DNA of 64,000 nt from Epithemia pelagica (GCA_946965045.2 OX337233.1:2604001-2668000), one strand, 5' to 3'. Positions 27,051 through 39,509 are shown, counted from the first letter of the stretch. Made by a program: numbers and translations. Notes: a model not told the origin generated them from the letters alone.

Positions 27051-28430
27051 AACGAACACAAAAGAACCTATAAAGTTTTGTACTATACACATGCTACTCC
27101 TGCAAACTATGTTTTATATTTGCACGCTACTCCATAGGGCGGAGGGTGGAATCGAACCGGATTCTCGCAACATTCATTGGTTGGTTGATATGGATGAACG
27201 TATCATCGTAGTCCACCCTCCGATTGAATCGAACCGGATTCTCGCAACAGTTATTGGTTGTGTGACATGGACGACCGTATCATCGTAGTCCACCATATCC
27301 AGCATCATGATTCCGAAATCGCATTCATGCTACCATATCTAATGTCGTCAAATCCACTTTCTACAGCCTAGGTAAAGAGACTATCGAATGGGTACCAAGG
27401 GTTCCATGACAGTTCCATTTTGGAACTACCTCCAACGACCATTCGTGCAGGGAGGGACAAACTTCGCGACCAGAGAACAAGACTTTTCACTGCCATTCAT
27501 TTCAACATGCGTCGTGACTTTCAGCGAACCATTCGCCCATTCCTGCTCAGGCTCCAACGGTAGTAGTTTCGACAGAGATCGATCCAAGTTGGAACCAAGT
27601 TGTCAAGACCCTGACGACGACGACGACAAGTCGTACGGATTCTGGAGAACAATCGCCGTGAACATGGCAACTCTCCGACAGGTTCATTTTCATGGTAGAG
27701 ACGTGCCAAGAGCAATGCTTCCCGAGCTAGAACGAGCTCATCGGTCGTCCGTCCAAAGTCTTGGTGGGGGTAGGTCTGGAGCTGAAACGAACCAGCGATG
27801 AAACCAACAAACGGATCGTGTTGTTTCACCAGTGTTCATGGTCCCATTCGTACATTCACCGAAAGATCTCATCGCTCCAACAAAAGGGTTCTCAGAGATG
27901 GAAGTGCGCTTCGTCGAGCAATGGAATGTGAATGACGTGCTCTTCTTCTTGCTTCTTTCACCAACAACAACCCTTGTCTCCCAGACATGGAGCAAAAGTT
28001 TTGTCCAAGAGTGGCCACATACTCATGCCCAGGCGCGACATCGACATGGCTGTGAGAGTGCGATCCCTCACTTCGAGATATAGGCCTAAAATTAGTAGGG
28101 TGTCTGTAGTTTGGACGAGAAGTGTGGGCGTGTGGGTGACATGCTTTTCGTCCCGTCCCGGGGAAAAAAGAGCGCGCTGGCAATTTGAGTCGCACACGCT
28201 CCAGCGCCGTTGCAAATGTCCACCTCAGTTTCTGGGTCACTCAACTGTCGCTCGATTTGTACTTTCATTTTGCATTCTGTCCCCAGGCACGCCAAGACGT
28301 GGATACGTCCGCATTGACTGACGTACGCTTGATTTCACCCACTGCCCCCATCATTTGCAAATCTTTCTCTTCGTATCGACAACAACAAGGACACAATTTG
28401 TGATCTCACGAGAACATCAAGACTGACAAC
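27051..28430. other. Intergenic / GapC1 upstream region
   Basis: Contains the 77-bp tandem repeat (27140-27297) and a 137-aa open frame on plus (27388-27801) with no recognisable domain, overlapped by equally long minus frames, so it is not called as a gene. The region next to 28431 should hold the promoter of the strongly expressed GapC1 gene. Confidence 0.4.
27140..27297. repeat. Two-copy 77-bp tandem repeat with inverted ends and B-box-like motif
   Basis: ATCGAACCGGATTCTCGCAA starts at 27151 and again at 27228; CATCGTAGTCCACC starts at 27204 and 27281. Copy 1 is bounded by an 11-bp inverted repeat, CGGAGGGTGGA (27140-27150) and TCCACCCTCCG (27212-27222). On the minus strand copy 1 contains GGTTCGATTCC, a perfect match to the Pol III B-box consensus, but no A box, and the flanks do not pair as a T stem. 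Confidence 0.8.
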
Positions 28431-29704
<1,274 letters not shown>

Positions 29705-29934
29705 ATATATATTTTGGCCCTGTTGAATAAACTCGCGCACTCCCACAAGCTTCACCAAAAAGTAATTTTACGAAATAGCTGTTCGTATAAACCCTAAACT
29801 CTTATACCCTCTGAAACAATACTTCAAGATTATCAAACTACTAGCGACCATTGTTGTTTGGAGCAAGAGGATTGTATCATTTCGAATTAGTGGACAGAGC
29901 ACTGGTAAACTGTAACTAGTGGACAGAGCAGTGG

Positions 29935-31152
29935 CTACGCCAGGTAGCCAATATGTGGGACGATGTTACCAGGCAGTGGTTCCTCCACAGTTCCACCAAC
30001 AAGGTTGATCATATCCTTTGCTCCAGTGACACCGGTCATGACAAGAACCGTGTGCATACCCGTGTCGACGCCAAATCGGATATCCGTATCAAGGCGATCT
30101 CCTACAAACAAGGCTCGTTTTCGGTCCAGGCCATAGAGGGAATCCAAAAGGTTGGCCAACACGGGGCTTGGTTTCCCACAATTGACGGCTTGCCGTTGAG
30201 AGCAATGTTCCAAAAATCTCACGGCTCCACCATTTCCTGGAATGTGCCGAGCATCGAGACCTACGAGATCATACGAATCTAAATTGGTCGCCACCAAGGG
30301 AGCTGTTGGATTTCGTTGCAGCAAGACATTGGCAATGCACAGTTTCCGGAAACTGAGATTTGTATCATGTCCGACAACCACGGCATCAATAGCATGTTGA
30401 GGAAAGTCATACTCTGCCAGCTCGTCTCGGCTCATGGAAGAGGGTTCGGTGCTGGAGTCTAAAACCTCAAACCCCGTTTGACAAAGTTCGTCACGCAACC
30501 CTGCACTCCCAATGACATACAGGCACCCACTGCCCTGTTTGTCCAGGATTGTTTGTTTCAGATATTGCGCGGCAGAGAATGCACTTCCCACCATCATCTC
30601 TTGCTTCAATTGACCCGGCATTTCCAGTATGGATTCGAGTTTGTTCTTGAGCTCGAGTCGCGAGGCGGACGCATTGTTGGTGACAAAAAAGAGTTGTTTT
30701 CCCTGGGCAATCAAATTCTGTATACATTGACGAGCACCAGGTGCCGGATCAGGCGTTCGATAAATGACTCCATCACAGTCAAACAACACGGAATCAACTT
30801 GTTCCTGAAGAAAGGAGGAGGCCTCGAGAGGCGATGAAAAAACTTTGGGTACGGATCGTCCAGTTTCCGAGAAGGACGACAAAACTTGAGGGTTGCTGTA
30901 GTGACGGGACAGAGCTTGAGCTTCTCGTTCCGATTCCTCTTGCATTCGTTGTGTGACCACGGATATTGTTGCGGACGAACTTGGTGTACCAACCTTGTCC
31001 GATGAGAGACTCGACGACGACGACGACGCTGCCATACACCGTTTTGTGAACATGGACAAGGGCTGGCGCCGAGCCGTCGTCAACACATGGGCTCGAGAAG
31101 AAGAACCCAATGCAATCATTGTTAGCAGTCGTTTGGCTTGCCTTCTAATCAT
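29935..31152 (-). CDS. HAD-IIA phosphatase, phosphoglycolate / 4-nitrophenyl phosphatase type
   Basis: A 405-aa single-exon HAD superfamily hydrolase. Motif I DCDGVIYR, motif II FVTNNAS, the type IIA cap, motif III GKPSP, motif IV FVGDRLDTDI. This is the arrangement of eukaryotic phosphoglycolate phosphatase and pyridoxal phosphatase. In an alga the main candidate role is removal of 2-phosphoglycolate, the product of Rubisco oxygenation. The first ~100 residues are extra: an Arg/Ser-rich N-terminus (MIRRQAKRLLTMIALGSSSR) resembling a mitochondrial or organelle presequence, then a disordered linker. Start placed at ATG 31152; the frame extends further upstream but without a clearly better start. 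Substrate not certain. Confidence 0.85.
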   Translation of the reverse strand: MIRRQAKRLLTMIALGSSSRAHVLTTARRQPLSMFTKRCMAASSSSSSLSSDKVGTPSSSATISVVTQRMQEESEREAQALSRHYSNPQVLSSFSETGRSVPKVFSSPLEASSFLQEQVDSVLFDCDGVIYRTPDPAPGARQCIQNLIAQGKQLFFVTNNASASRLELKNKLESILEMPGQLKQEMMVGSAFSAAQYLKQTILDKQGSGCLYVIGSAGLRDELCQTGFEVLDSSTEPSSMSRDELAEYDFPQHAIDAVVVGHDTNLSFRKLCIANVLLQRNPTAPLVATNLDSYDLVGLDARHIPGNGGAVRFLEHCSQRQAVNCGKPSPVLANLLDSLYGLDRKRALFVGDRLDTDIRFGVDTGMHTVLVMTGVTGAKDMINLVGGTVEEPLPGNIVPHIGYLA

Positions 31153-32327
31153 CGCTGTCTTGCATCGGAAGAAGGAAGGGAAAGGGGGCAACCTCCTGAT
31201 GATGTAGGTTTTCCAATTTCCAATGGCAGGAAAGTAAACGATGATGGAGGTGATGTGGCTTTTCCCGCAAAACCTCGATCCAACACGTACACCATTTAAG
31301 ACGACTCTAAGGCGACCCGCTCGCTTCACAACTGTCCGATCCGGCGGTGTGTATAACTTCTTTCATCCATCCGACATTTTTCTTTTTTCATTTTAGTTTT
31401 TACTTGAAATTATAACTCAGTTTTTTTCTCTAAAAGCAGTAATTATAACGTCCATAGCAACTGTCATAACTGGCTTCGCGCGCTTCGCCCTGGCTTTGGC
31501 TTGATACGGAGCACGACGCGAACCCACACAAGGATGAACAGTGAACACACACGTGAAACAGAAAAAAACATGCACAAACACAAGACAAGTGGCAATGGCC
31601 CACAACAAGGAAAGCTCTGAGTACATTGACTGCAACTAAAATACAAGCATAGTCAACTCTATATGTATCTAGGTACTCCTCCTATTTGTTTAGGCTTCCT
31701 GGCCCTATCCATTGTATTGTGTCCTTCCTTAGACTCTGATGTCGTCCACACACTGGTTGATTGTCATCTTGTCATTTTTCATCCTTCTTCTCATTCGGTT
31801 GATTGCCGCGTTTACTGATGATCCAGGGGGTAGATCTTGACAGTAGTATTCATGCTATGGTCATTCATTTTGCTGGATTGTTCGATTTTGTTGCAGCCCC
31901 ATTGTCATTTCTTGTGGTTCGTCGAAAAGTGAGAAGTGAGACGATTCATGGCACAAAATACGAGGCGAGGCCGGCGTTCAGATTTCAACGATCGAAGGCA
32001 GGCTGACGATTTGACATGGCAGGCGCTTTGGAAAAAAAACAAGAGGCCAAAGTTGGGCAACGCACGAAGGACAGAAAATATACACCTCTTGAATCGTTCC
32101 CTTAAGAAAGCGACCATGACGACGACGGGCGTCTACGTCTATAGTCTATACCCTCTGTCTACAATAGGCGACTTCACCTGCTCCGGCGAGCATGTGTTGA
32201 TGCTTGGATTTTAATGCGTCCATTATACACATGTGCTCGAAGTAACATCATGATACTTACTGGGAAGCTACTCTCTTGATACTTGAGTAAGGACAATGCA
32301 CCAGTGTAGTAGTCTTTAGTCATTTCG
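31153..32327. other. Intergenic, 1.2 kb
   Basis: 5' side of the phosphatase gene and 3' side of the J-protein gene, both on minus. Nothing recognised beyond GGTACTCCTCC at about 31672. Confidence 0.4.
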
Positions 32328-34115
32328 CTATTCAATTCCTAGCTCTTTCTTGAGCTTATCAAATTCCTCGTCGACTTTGATTTCCCGAAGTCTTCTCTTG
32401 TCGTCCGAATAGCTTGTGTATGTTCTTCGATGTGGAGGGACTTGCGATGTTGAGGATTGACTTGGTGATGATTGTGCCGACGACCTCGAACGGCTTGATG
32501 TTGTCGACGAGGAAGGTGGTCGAGTGGATTCCGAAGATGATGACGACGACGAGTAGGATTGCGTTCTACTGTCATTGGTGGTTGTTGATTGACTGGTGGA
32601 TGCTCTCCCGGTTCGTCGTCGAGACGAGGAACCACGACCTCGGCCCCGTCCAAAAGATCCAAAACTATCGGATTTCCAAGCATCTTCATCATTCTTGTCA
32701 CCAGCACTGCTGGTACGAGTGCTTGTGTTTGTTTCTGCTCGTGAGCGAGAGGCCCCTGGTTGTTGTTCGGAAGAACTCCGTCGTGAGAAATCATCGTTTG
32801 GGGTTCGTTCCGTGGCATCCTCCCATACGGAGGAACGCGAAGACGAACGAGTACGACTACCACCACCCGCCTTGAAATCATTTTGACCACGGGCAATGAG
32901 ATCTTTGTACCGAGTTCGGAGTGCGAGGAGACGTTTCCGAGCTTTCTTCAAGTATTCTTGCACGACCGAGACACGGGCTTGAACAGAAGCCAGCTCTTCT
33001 TGCAAGGACATTTTCTCGTTCAGTCCAGTGGCAAACTTGAGATCTGCCGACAAGGAAATGATATCTTGCTGCAAATTGCTGAGTTTGGTTTTCAGTTGTT
33101 GCTCAACCAATACAGCATCATCCATTTCTTCGCCAATTTGTTCCAAGGTACCGGTTCGCAGCAGCTCTCGTAACTCATCGTCCAGCGACGTGGACGACGA
33201 TGACGAAAATCCAGAGTCGGCAAACCCAGAGACAGTGGAACCCGCTTCATTTTCTAGAAATTCGACAAAATCTCTCAAGACCCCTCCTCCACCCACGACA
33301 CCGGCACCCGCAGCCTTGAACAAATCGGCAAAGATTGCTTCAAAGGAATCACCGTTGGAACTGTAATCTTCTTCGGCATCTCGGTTGCCGTAGTTGGGAA
33401 TATAATCTCTCCAGTCGGTGGAACGACCACCGTTTGAGGACTGTGAAGAAGCTCTCGAATAGGACTGCGATCGTCGATGAGGAGGTGTCCATCCACCCGA
33501 TTTCCTGTACGTCGAGGATTGTGACTTGCTATCCGAAGAGGAAAAGGGACTATTACCCGAGTCCTTCCCCGACAAGGTTTGATAGGCCCAATTGATTTTG
33601 GCAAATCGATCGTTGGCCACCTTCTTTTCGTCGGCAGTGGAATCCTTATTGGTGGTGACATCGGGATGAAATCGAACCGCCATGCGTCGATAGGCTTTTC
33701 GAATTTCTGCGGCGTCGGCAGTCGGGGAGTTTATTTGAAGAACACGAAAGGGGTCGTCTGAATCCAAAAACGAAACATCTTCTGCCACATTCGGGTCGGT
33801 CGACGACGAGGAAGCGAAGAGACCCGACACGAAGGGCCATCGTATCAAACCACGACGGTGTGTCGGAATATCATTCGGTGCTATCGGAGAACAACCATCA
33901 AAACCAGTCCAAATGGCTAGTCTTTTTACATCGACTGGACCGGTGAAAGCCAAATCTCCTCTTGCCACGCAAGATGGGTAAACTGACGTAAAGGCTGCTT
34001 CGGTCGTGACGAAAAATGTGTCGAAGATCCAAAGGGTGGTAGCTGAAGAAACAAGGGTGAAGGCGAACGACAATGCATTCGCCTTTGTTCGGCATCTCGT
34101 CATTCTTTCTTCCAT
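32328..34115 (-). CDS. Plastid-targeted J-domain (DnaJ) co-chaperone
   Basis: Single exon, 595 aa. N-terminal signal peptide ending TTEAA|FTSVYP (about residue 41), the diatom plastid motif. J domain at about residues 120-190: DDPFRVLQI, IRKAYRRMAVRFHPD with the HPD tripeptide needed to stimulate Hsp70, and FAKINWAYQTLS. Then Ser/Gly-rich linkers, a coiled-coil stretch (from EQIGEEMDDAVLVEQQL to RKRLLALRTRYKDLIA), and a long Ser/Arg/Thr-rich tail ending FDKLKKELGIE. No Gly/Phe or zinc-finger region, so class III. It probably recruits plastid Hsp70 to a specific client through the coiled coil (inference). ATG 34115 chosen; the longer frame begins with TTG. Confidence 0.85.
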   Translation of the reverse strand: MEERMTRCRTKANALSFAFTLVSSATTLWIFDTFFVTTEAAFTSVYPSCVARGDLAFTGPVDVKRLAIWTGFDGCSPIAPNDIPTHRRGLIRWPFVSGLFASSSSTDPNVAEDVSFLDSDDPFRVLQINSPTADAAEIRKAYRRMAVRFHPDVTTNKDSTADEKKVANDRFAKINWAYQTLSGKDSGNSPFSSSDSKSQSSTYRKSGGWTPPHRRSQSYSRASSQSSNGGRSTDWRDYIPNYGNRDAEEDYSSNGDSFEAIFADLFKAAGAGVVGGGGVLRDFVEFLENEAGSTVSGFADSGFSSSSSTSLDDELRELLRTGTLEQIGEEMDDAVLVEQQLKTKLSNLQQDIISLSADLKFATGLNEKMSLQEELASVQARVSVVQEYLKKARKRLLALRTRYKDLIARGQNDFKAGGGSRTRSSSRSSVWEDATERTPNDDFSRRSSSEQQPGASRSRAETNTSTRTSSAGDKNDEDAWKSDSFGSFGRGRGRGSSSRRRTGRASTSQSTTTNDSRTQSYSSSSSSSESTRPPSSSTTSSRSRSSAQSSPSQSSTSQVPPHRRTYTSYSDDKRRLREIKVDEEFDKLKKELGIE

Positions 34116-34597
34116 GTTGGAAACGTAGGTCCTTTTCAATTTTCAAGGTCCTCTTTCTTGTCGTGAAGTTACTTGGAGATCAATGTCAAGAGAGAGAGAG
34201 AGAGATTGCGAAGAAGCGGTGACCGCCGCGTGTTGGCACTTCAGTGGGAATAGTCTATTGTATTCTTCCAGCTGCCGCGCCTACCCGCTAGGGTACGGTC
34301 GACCGACTGCCCTGTGGCGCCAACAGTGGATCGACCTCAGTCGCGGATCGCGACGGGGAAGCTGACGCAGACAAAGAAGTATTGTAGGTAGATCTTCGAA
34401 AATCCTGCATGGCGGGGAAGACGGGGAAGCTAGAAATGATGCGAATGCGTGTTTCCCACGGAGAAGACGTCGAAGCTTGAATAAACATTACATGAGCTTT
34501 GGTAGCCATTTGATTCAAAACCCGGCCTTTCGAAACAACATGTCAGGATCTGCTATTCAACAGTATGTGACGTACCATGCTTTTCATCAGGAGCTTT
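34116..34597. other. Intergenic between divergent genes
   Basis: Upstream region of the J-protein gene (minus) and the first MTA/SAH nucleosidase gene (plus). A short (AG)n run lies at 34188-34202 (GAGAGAGAGAGAGA). No gene recognised. Confidence 0.4.
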
Positions 34598-35564
34598 ATG
34601 AGCTATGAACGATCATGGATTGTCGTCCCAGGATCATGTTACGACGTCGAGACTGTGACGTTTTACTTCATTGTCTGCATTCCCAGGTATCTCAACCCGA
34701 TTCTTCTTAATTGATCTTTCTACAACTTTTTATTCACTACAACATTTTTCACTGGATTTCGTTCTGGAACGTCATTGCTGCCAAAAACACAGCATTGTGG
34801 TGGCCGTTGCCATGGAGGCCGAAGCCAAACCCTTTGTCGAGCATTTGGGTTTGGAAAAAGACGACCAACTATTTGAATCTCATTTGCCCTTCGTGGCCTT
34901 TACGGGCCTCCACAAGGAAGCCAAAGTCACAGTTATTACCAATGGCAAAGATTCTGTCTATAAGACGGGCGTTGACAATGTAGGAACCGTACCGGCTGCA
35001 TTGGCCACCTATTTGGCCTTGCACAAACTGCAAGATCAAGTGGATCTTCTCATCAACGCTGGTACTTCGGGTGGCTTCAAGCGTAAGGGAGCGGCCATTG
35101 GTGATGTCTTTCTGACCAGCGCCGTCTCGCATCACGATCGACGCATTGCCATTCCTGGATTTACCGATTATGGAATTGGCCGTCTGGATTCCAAAAGTAG
35201 CAACGACGACGCCAGTAAGGACTCAGACACTGTGATCAATCCACAAAAGTTGGCGGACCAGTTGCAATACAAGACAGGTGTCGTGTCGACGGGCAACTCC
35301 CTCGACAAGACGGACGAATGCGACAAACACATGTTGGCCAATGACGCTTCCGTTAAGGATATGGAAGCGGCCGCGATTGCGTGGAGTTGTGCCTTGATGC
35401 AAAAACCCTTTTTGGGCGTCAAAGTCGTTACGGACATTGTCGATGGGGATGTCCCGTCACACGAGGAGTTTATGGCCAACTTGGCCGCTGCTTCAAAGTC
35501 CCTTCAAACCGCGCTTCCTCTTGTGTTGGACGCCGTTGTTGGTAAGACATACAGTGACCTATAG
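34598..35564 (+). CDS. MTA/SAH nucleosidase-like enzyme, copy 1 (no clear signal peptide)
   Basis: Purine-nucleoside cleaving fold of the PNP/UDP family; family members hydrolyse 5'-methylthioadenosine or S-adenosylhomocysteine in the methionine salvage cycle. Proposed exons 34598-34686 and 34793-35564 (106-bp intron, CAG|GTATCT...ACAG, phase 2), 286 aa. The intron is inferred because it puts an ATG in frame with the first beta strand IVVAVAMEAEA and matches the intron position and phase of copy 2. Family residues: catalytic Glu in AMEAEAKP, INAGTSGGF, KDMEAAAIAW (substrate-binding Met-Glu), and VTDIVDGD with the catalytic Asp. Copy 2 lies 2.7 kb downstream on the same strand. The first exon is less certain than the rest. 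Confidence 0.82.
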
Positions 35565-35745
35565 ATATCTACTTCTAATAGACAGTTAAAATATGCTCAT
35601 GGGATATAAAATCGTTCGTCTATTTGGTCTATCGTCGGCATTCGCGAGTCGACCAACCTTCGTCTTGAAAGACGACCGAGGAACGACTCTAAAGCGACCG
35701 ATTCTCATCAGGTGTTTTGATGCAGCAGTTTAATGAGGATTGACC

Positions 35746-37383
35746 ATGAACAAGTACAATGTTCGAGCCATTCGCAAAGATCTTGATGATTGCATTCTAC
35801 ATGCAAAGTGGAAACAGTTTCAATCTAGGTTTCGCATGATCAATCAAGAACTGAAAAAAGCAATCATTGACTACCAACCAAACTCTACTAACAACAGTCG
35901 AAAGCGATCCAACAAACAACCTTCTTCTTCATCATCGTTGTCATCAAATGGAAAATCGCTGGTTCATGCCCTTTGTCGATGCGGACGATTCGAATCGTTG
36001 CCTCCACTGGAAGTCTTTGAGGAAGTGATTCGTGCGTGTCCTCCCCATATTTTGTCGCTTAAACCAACTCCATTGTCTGTTCTGTTGCAGAATGGAAAAG
36101 CGTCGATCGCTGCGGTTCAATGCCTTTTGAAATACGATGTCAATCGACAACAAACATTGTCTTGTATCGATGGTAATGGCGAAACGCCTCTCTTACAAGC
36201 TGTCAAGAAACATGGATCTACGGGTGGAATGGGGGAAGATATCGTGCGCATCTTGGTACAACACGATGCACCCCGATATGAATCCTTGCTCGTCGAATCC
36301 TGTCATTCCAGATGCCGTGTGCCTTTGTACTACATGGCAAATCATGATTGGTGGTTTGTTGAGAATCCGGGTAGATTACCGGAACTCCTGGAATACATTC
36401 TCGTCCGGACGCACAGAGCTTTGGATATACAAACAGGACGGATGCAACCTTTGTTGGAAGGAGACGATCTCGACTGCACGGACACGATTCACGTTTCTGA
36501 TAACAGAAATGATGGGTCACAATGGCAAGACACTTCTCTGGAAACTCGTATTGCAGAGACATTTCATTTGCTGTCTTCTACCATTGCATGCGCTCACCTT
36601 ATGGGCGACAAACACACGGGCAAGATAGTTCGGTATTTGCTCGAAAACACTGATCATAGCCATGACATGCTTTCGTTCCTCGATGGCCAGGGCGAAACAC
36701 TCTTACATCACATTGCTCGTGCAACAAACTTATTTCAAATGCCCATGATAGAGCGTCCTAGTCCTGTAAATGACAAACAAGACGACGACGTCACCATTGG
36801 AGAACCAGTTGGTTTGCTGGAGTATCTATTGACAACAACACCTCATTGTCTTCTCAAGTACAATAAGAGCGGCCAACTTCCGATTCATGTTGCTATAGAA
36901 ATGAGGAAGCCATGGGTATGGTTGCACCATTTGGTTGAGGCTGCACCAAACACTCTAGAGCTACCAACCCAAGGACTGACACCACCAAAGCACGGAGTGG
37001 GACGAGTTGCCCTGCATTTAGCAATCAATCACTACTCTGGTTTGAATGAAAATTCCGAAATAGAATTCATTTGGAAGCGATATCCAGAAGCTGCCGGTGT
37101 GCGCGATCCATATGAACGGCTGTATCCCTTTCAACTTATCGCCAACTCCCGCAATACAAAAGCGCGTGGGGAAAAGTCCACCAAGTCCACGAAAACGGCA
37201 CTGTCCAAGATCAGCAAACCAAAAGCCAAGTCAGATGTGGAGAACGAAACAGAAACCCAGAGCTTTGAGTTGGTCAGTCTTTCTACCTCGTTCCTCTTTC
37301 TACGTGCTTGCCCTCAAGTTCTTGACGATTACTCCAGATGTTGCATTGACCAAAATGAGTCTCTCAACAGAAATTCATCGTAA
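35746..37383 (+). CDS. Ankyrin-repeat-like protein
   Basis: Single exon, 545 aa, start at ATG 35746. After a basic, Ser-rich N-terminus there are repeated ankyrin-type helices: GKSLVHALCRCGR, GNGETPLLQAVKKHG with VRILVQHDAP, GQGETLLHHIARATN, SGQLPIHVAIEMRKP and RVALHLAINHYSG. Repeat units are irregular and widely spaced, like the large diatom family of degenerate ankyrin proteins. The C-terminus is Lys/Ser-rich then hydrophobic. Sits between the two nucleosidase paralogues. Likely a protein-binding scaffold; partner unknown. Confidence 0.75.
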   Translation: MNKYNVRAIRKDLDDCILHAKWKQFQSRFRMINQELKKAIIDYQPNSTNNSRKRSNKQPSSSSSLSSNGKSLVHALCRCGRFESLPPLEVFEEVIRACPPHILSLKPTPLSVLLQNGKASIAAVQCLLKYDVNRQQTLSCIDGNGETPLLQAVKKHGSTGGMGEDIVRILVQHDAPRYESLLVESCHSRCRVPLYYMANHDWWFVENPGRLPELLEYILVRTHRALDIQTGRMQPLLEGDDLDCTDTIHVSDNRNDGSQWQDTSLETRIAETFHLLSSTIACAHLMGDKHTGKIVRYLLENTDHSHDMLSFLDGQGETLLHHIARATNLFQMPMIERPSPVNDKQDDDVTIGEPVGLLEYLLTTTPHCLLKYNKSGQLPIHVAIEMRKPWVWLHHLVEAAPNTLELPTQGLTPPKHGVGRVALHLAINHYSGLNENSEIEFIWKRYPEAAGVRDPYERLYPFQLIANSRNTKARGEKSTKSTKTALSKISKPKAKSDVENETETQSFELVSLSTSFLFLRACPQVLDDYSRCCIDQNESLNRNSS

Positions 37384-38232
37384 CAGCCTGTTGTGTGGGA
37401 TGGAGATCTCAATTTTCGGAGCTCCTTGTAAACTAACAGAACTTTCATGTGGGAACTAACCACAGGCCCGGATACATGCAGATCAAGACCAAGTCATGGC
37501 GCTGCCCCATCTCAAGTTGATGGGATGCTCCCGAGCAGCAAATTGTGGGAAAGAGAATCATGCTGTCACGTGATATCGCGCAAATTCTTGTCATCTTTTC
37601 ATAGAAGAATTGTGTCATCTTGTTGCTGAAAAAGATGTTTCAATGCAATGCTTGTTGCCAGTATATCCATGAAACCTCCTTCGCTCTGTTGGCAAAAATG
37701 ACAAGAGGCGGTTCAGAGAAGTATATCACGAATCCTCTTTGGCGTTGTGAGATGCTGTCAGCTTGGCAGATTCACAGCCTTTAACTTCCCAGGTGCTGTA
37801 TTATGGGCATAGTTTGTCGAGCATGGATATGACGAGAAATTCTACAGTTCTGTTTCACAATTGTCTTGTGGCTCCCGTGCTTAGAGCTCAGATGCAAAAA
37901 GCTTCAATCCTGTCTCGCTTGAAGCTCTCGCTATACTCAAGCTGATGCCTTTGTGAGCCCAGTTTCTCACTTGTCTCGTTGCAACTGACTTGGGTATAGA
38001 GGATAAGGTTGGAGTAGATAGACATTTCGAATGCGCAATTCTTAGATTTTCTGGTGACGAAGATACGCGCACGTGTACGGACACGCGAGGCCAACTACAA
38101 TGCCTAATATTATTAAACTACAAAACACAAGACTAGGTAATGATATTTAACGCTTATTTCCGTTGGATGCAATTCTGTATGGCACCTCATTTTCTCTCAC
38201 CTCGACCTCGACACAGTCGATCATCATTCATC
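37384..38232. other. Intergenic, 0.85 kb
   Basis: 3' region of the ankyrin-like gene and promoter of nucleosidase copy 2. The open frame of copy 2 extends back to an ATG at 38140 but the signal peptide starts at 38233. Nothing else recognised. Confidence 0.4.
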
Positions 38233-39197
38233 ATGGTGGCCCTCAGCGTTCTCCTCCTTGCACTCCTTTCAGTGACAGCACCATCGCAGGCTGCTACCTC
38301 TGTGGACGCCTCTCCCATCCACCAGTAAGTATGATATAAACTTTGGCTAGAGTATGGCGGTCATCAGTAACTGTTTTAAATGTTGTTTCGTCCTCGTTGT
38401 GGTACACTTATCTTATATGTTTCTCCCGATGAACAAACTTGATCAGTGTGTTGGTCGCAATTGCGATGGAGGCAGAAGCCATGCCCTTTGTTGAGCATTT
38501 GGGCCTTGAAAAAGATGACGCGGTGTTTGAATCACACTTGCCCTTCTTGGCGTACACGGGAAATTACAAGGACGGCAAAGTCACCGTGATTACCAATGGC
38601 AAAGATACTGTGTACGACACGGGGGTGGATAATGTGGGAACCGTACCGGCTGCATTGGCGACCTATTTGGCCTTGCACAAACTACAGAACACTGTTGACT
38701 TGTTGATCAATGCCGGTACATCAGGTGGCTTTCAACGCAAAGGTGCTGCGATTGGTGATGTCTTTTTAACCACGGGCGTCACTCATCACGACCGTCGTAT
38801 TCCTATCCCTGGTTTTACGTCCTATGGCATTGGAAAATTGGAGAATGCTTCGTCCGAAACCATTGTCAGCCCTGAAAATTTGGCGCAACAGCTGAACTTT
38901 AAAATGGGAATTGTATCAACTGGCAACTCACTGGACACGACGGAAATATGCGACAAACACATGTTGGCCAATGACGCTTCCATCAAGGATATGGAGGCGG
39001 CCGCGATTGCTTGGAGTTGTGCCTTGATGGAAAAGCCCTTTTTAGGTGTTAAAGTTGTGACAGATGTTGTCGATGGAGACGTACCAACGCAAGAGGAGTT
39101 CCTGGCAAACTTGGCTGCTGCCTCCAAGTCGCTTCAAGAGGCGTTGCCGCTGGTCATTGAAGCTGTCGTGGGAAAAGCATACGCAGATCTTCGATAA
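38233..39197 (+). CDS. MTA/SAH nucleosidase-like enzyme, copy 2 (with signal peptide)
   Basis: Exons 38233-38324 and 38447-39197 (122-bp intron, GTAAGT...TCAG, phase 2), 280 aa. The first exon encodes only a cleavable signal peptide, MVALSVLLLALLSVTAPSQA, plus a few residues; the second encodes the whole enzyme from VLVAIAMEAEAMPFVEHLGL. The core is highly similar to copy 1 (shared stretches LEKDD, VTVITNGKD, NVGTVPAALATYLALHK), with the same catalytic residues: Glu in AMEAEA, KDMEAAAIAW, VTDVVDGD. The signal peptide points to the ER, secretion or vacuole; no A|F plastid motif is evident. Tandem paralogue of 34598-35564. Confidence 0.9.
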
Positions 39198-39509
39198 GCG
39201 ACAACACATGTACGTGGCATCTGGAATTCGATAGAGAATAAAACAGACAAGGCGCAACCTTCATAAACTTGAATTATGATGGACTATTTTGTGCTTTCAA
39301 CAGTATTGTCTGTCAATTCGTCTTCCTTTTATCAAGCATAGAACATAGTGGTCTCAGAGAGCTGTCCCTACGAGCGACTGAACCAAAGTTAATAGTCACC
39401 ATACGTGCAAGGTTTTTCACAGTCCAGGTACACGTTGCATCATGAAATTCAGTGTATGTATCGAGTTGTTGTCTTTGTGACGAAAACATCACAGCACTCC
39501 AATACTCTA
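39198..39509. other. Intergenic, convergent gene ends
   Basis: 3' regions of nucleosidase copy 2 and the CAAX protease gene. Nothing recognised. Confidence 0.4.

Noticed and set aside
27140-27297. Ordinary or permuted tRNA on the minus strand around the GGTTCGATTCC motif
   Set aside because: The five bases on each side of the loop do not pair as a T stem, and no A box or D arm is present.
27388-27801. 137-codon plus-strand frame upstream of GapC1
   Set aside because: No motif; overlapped by similar-length minus frames; probably promoter-region DNA.
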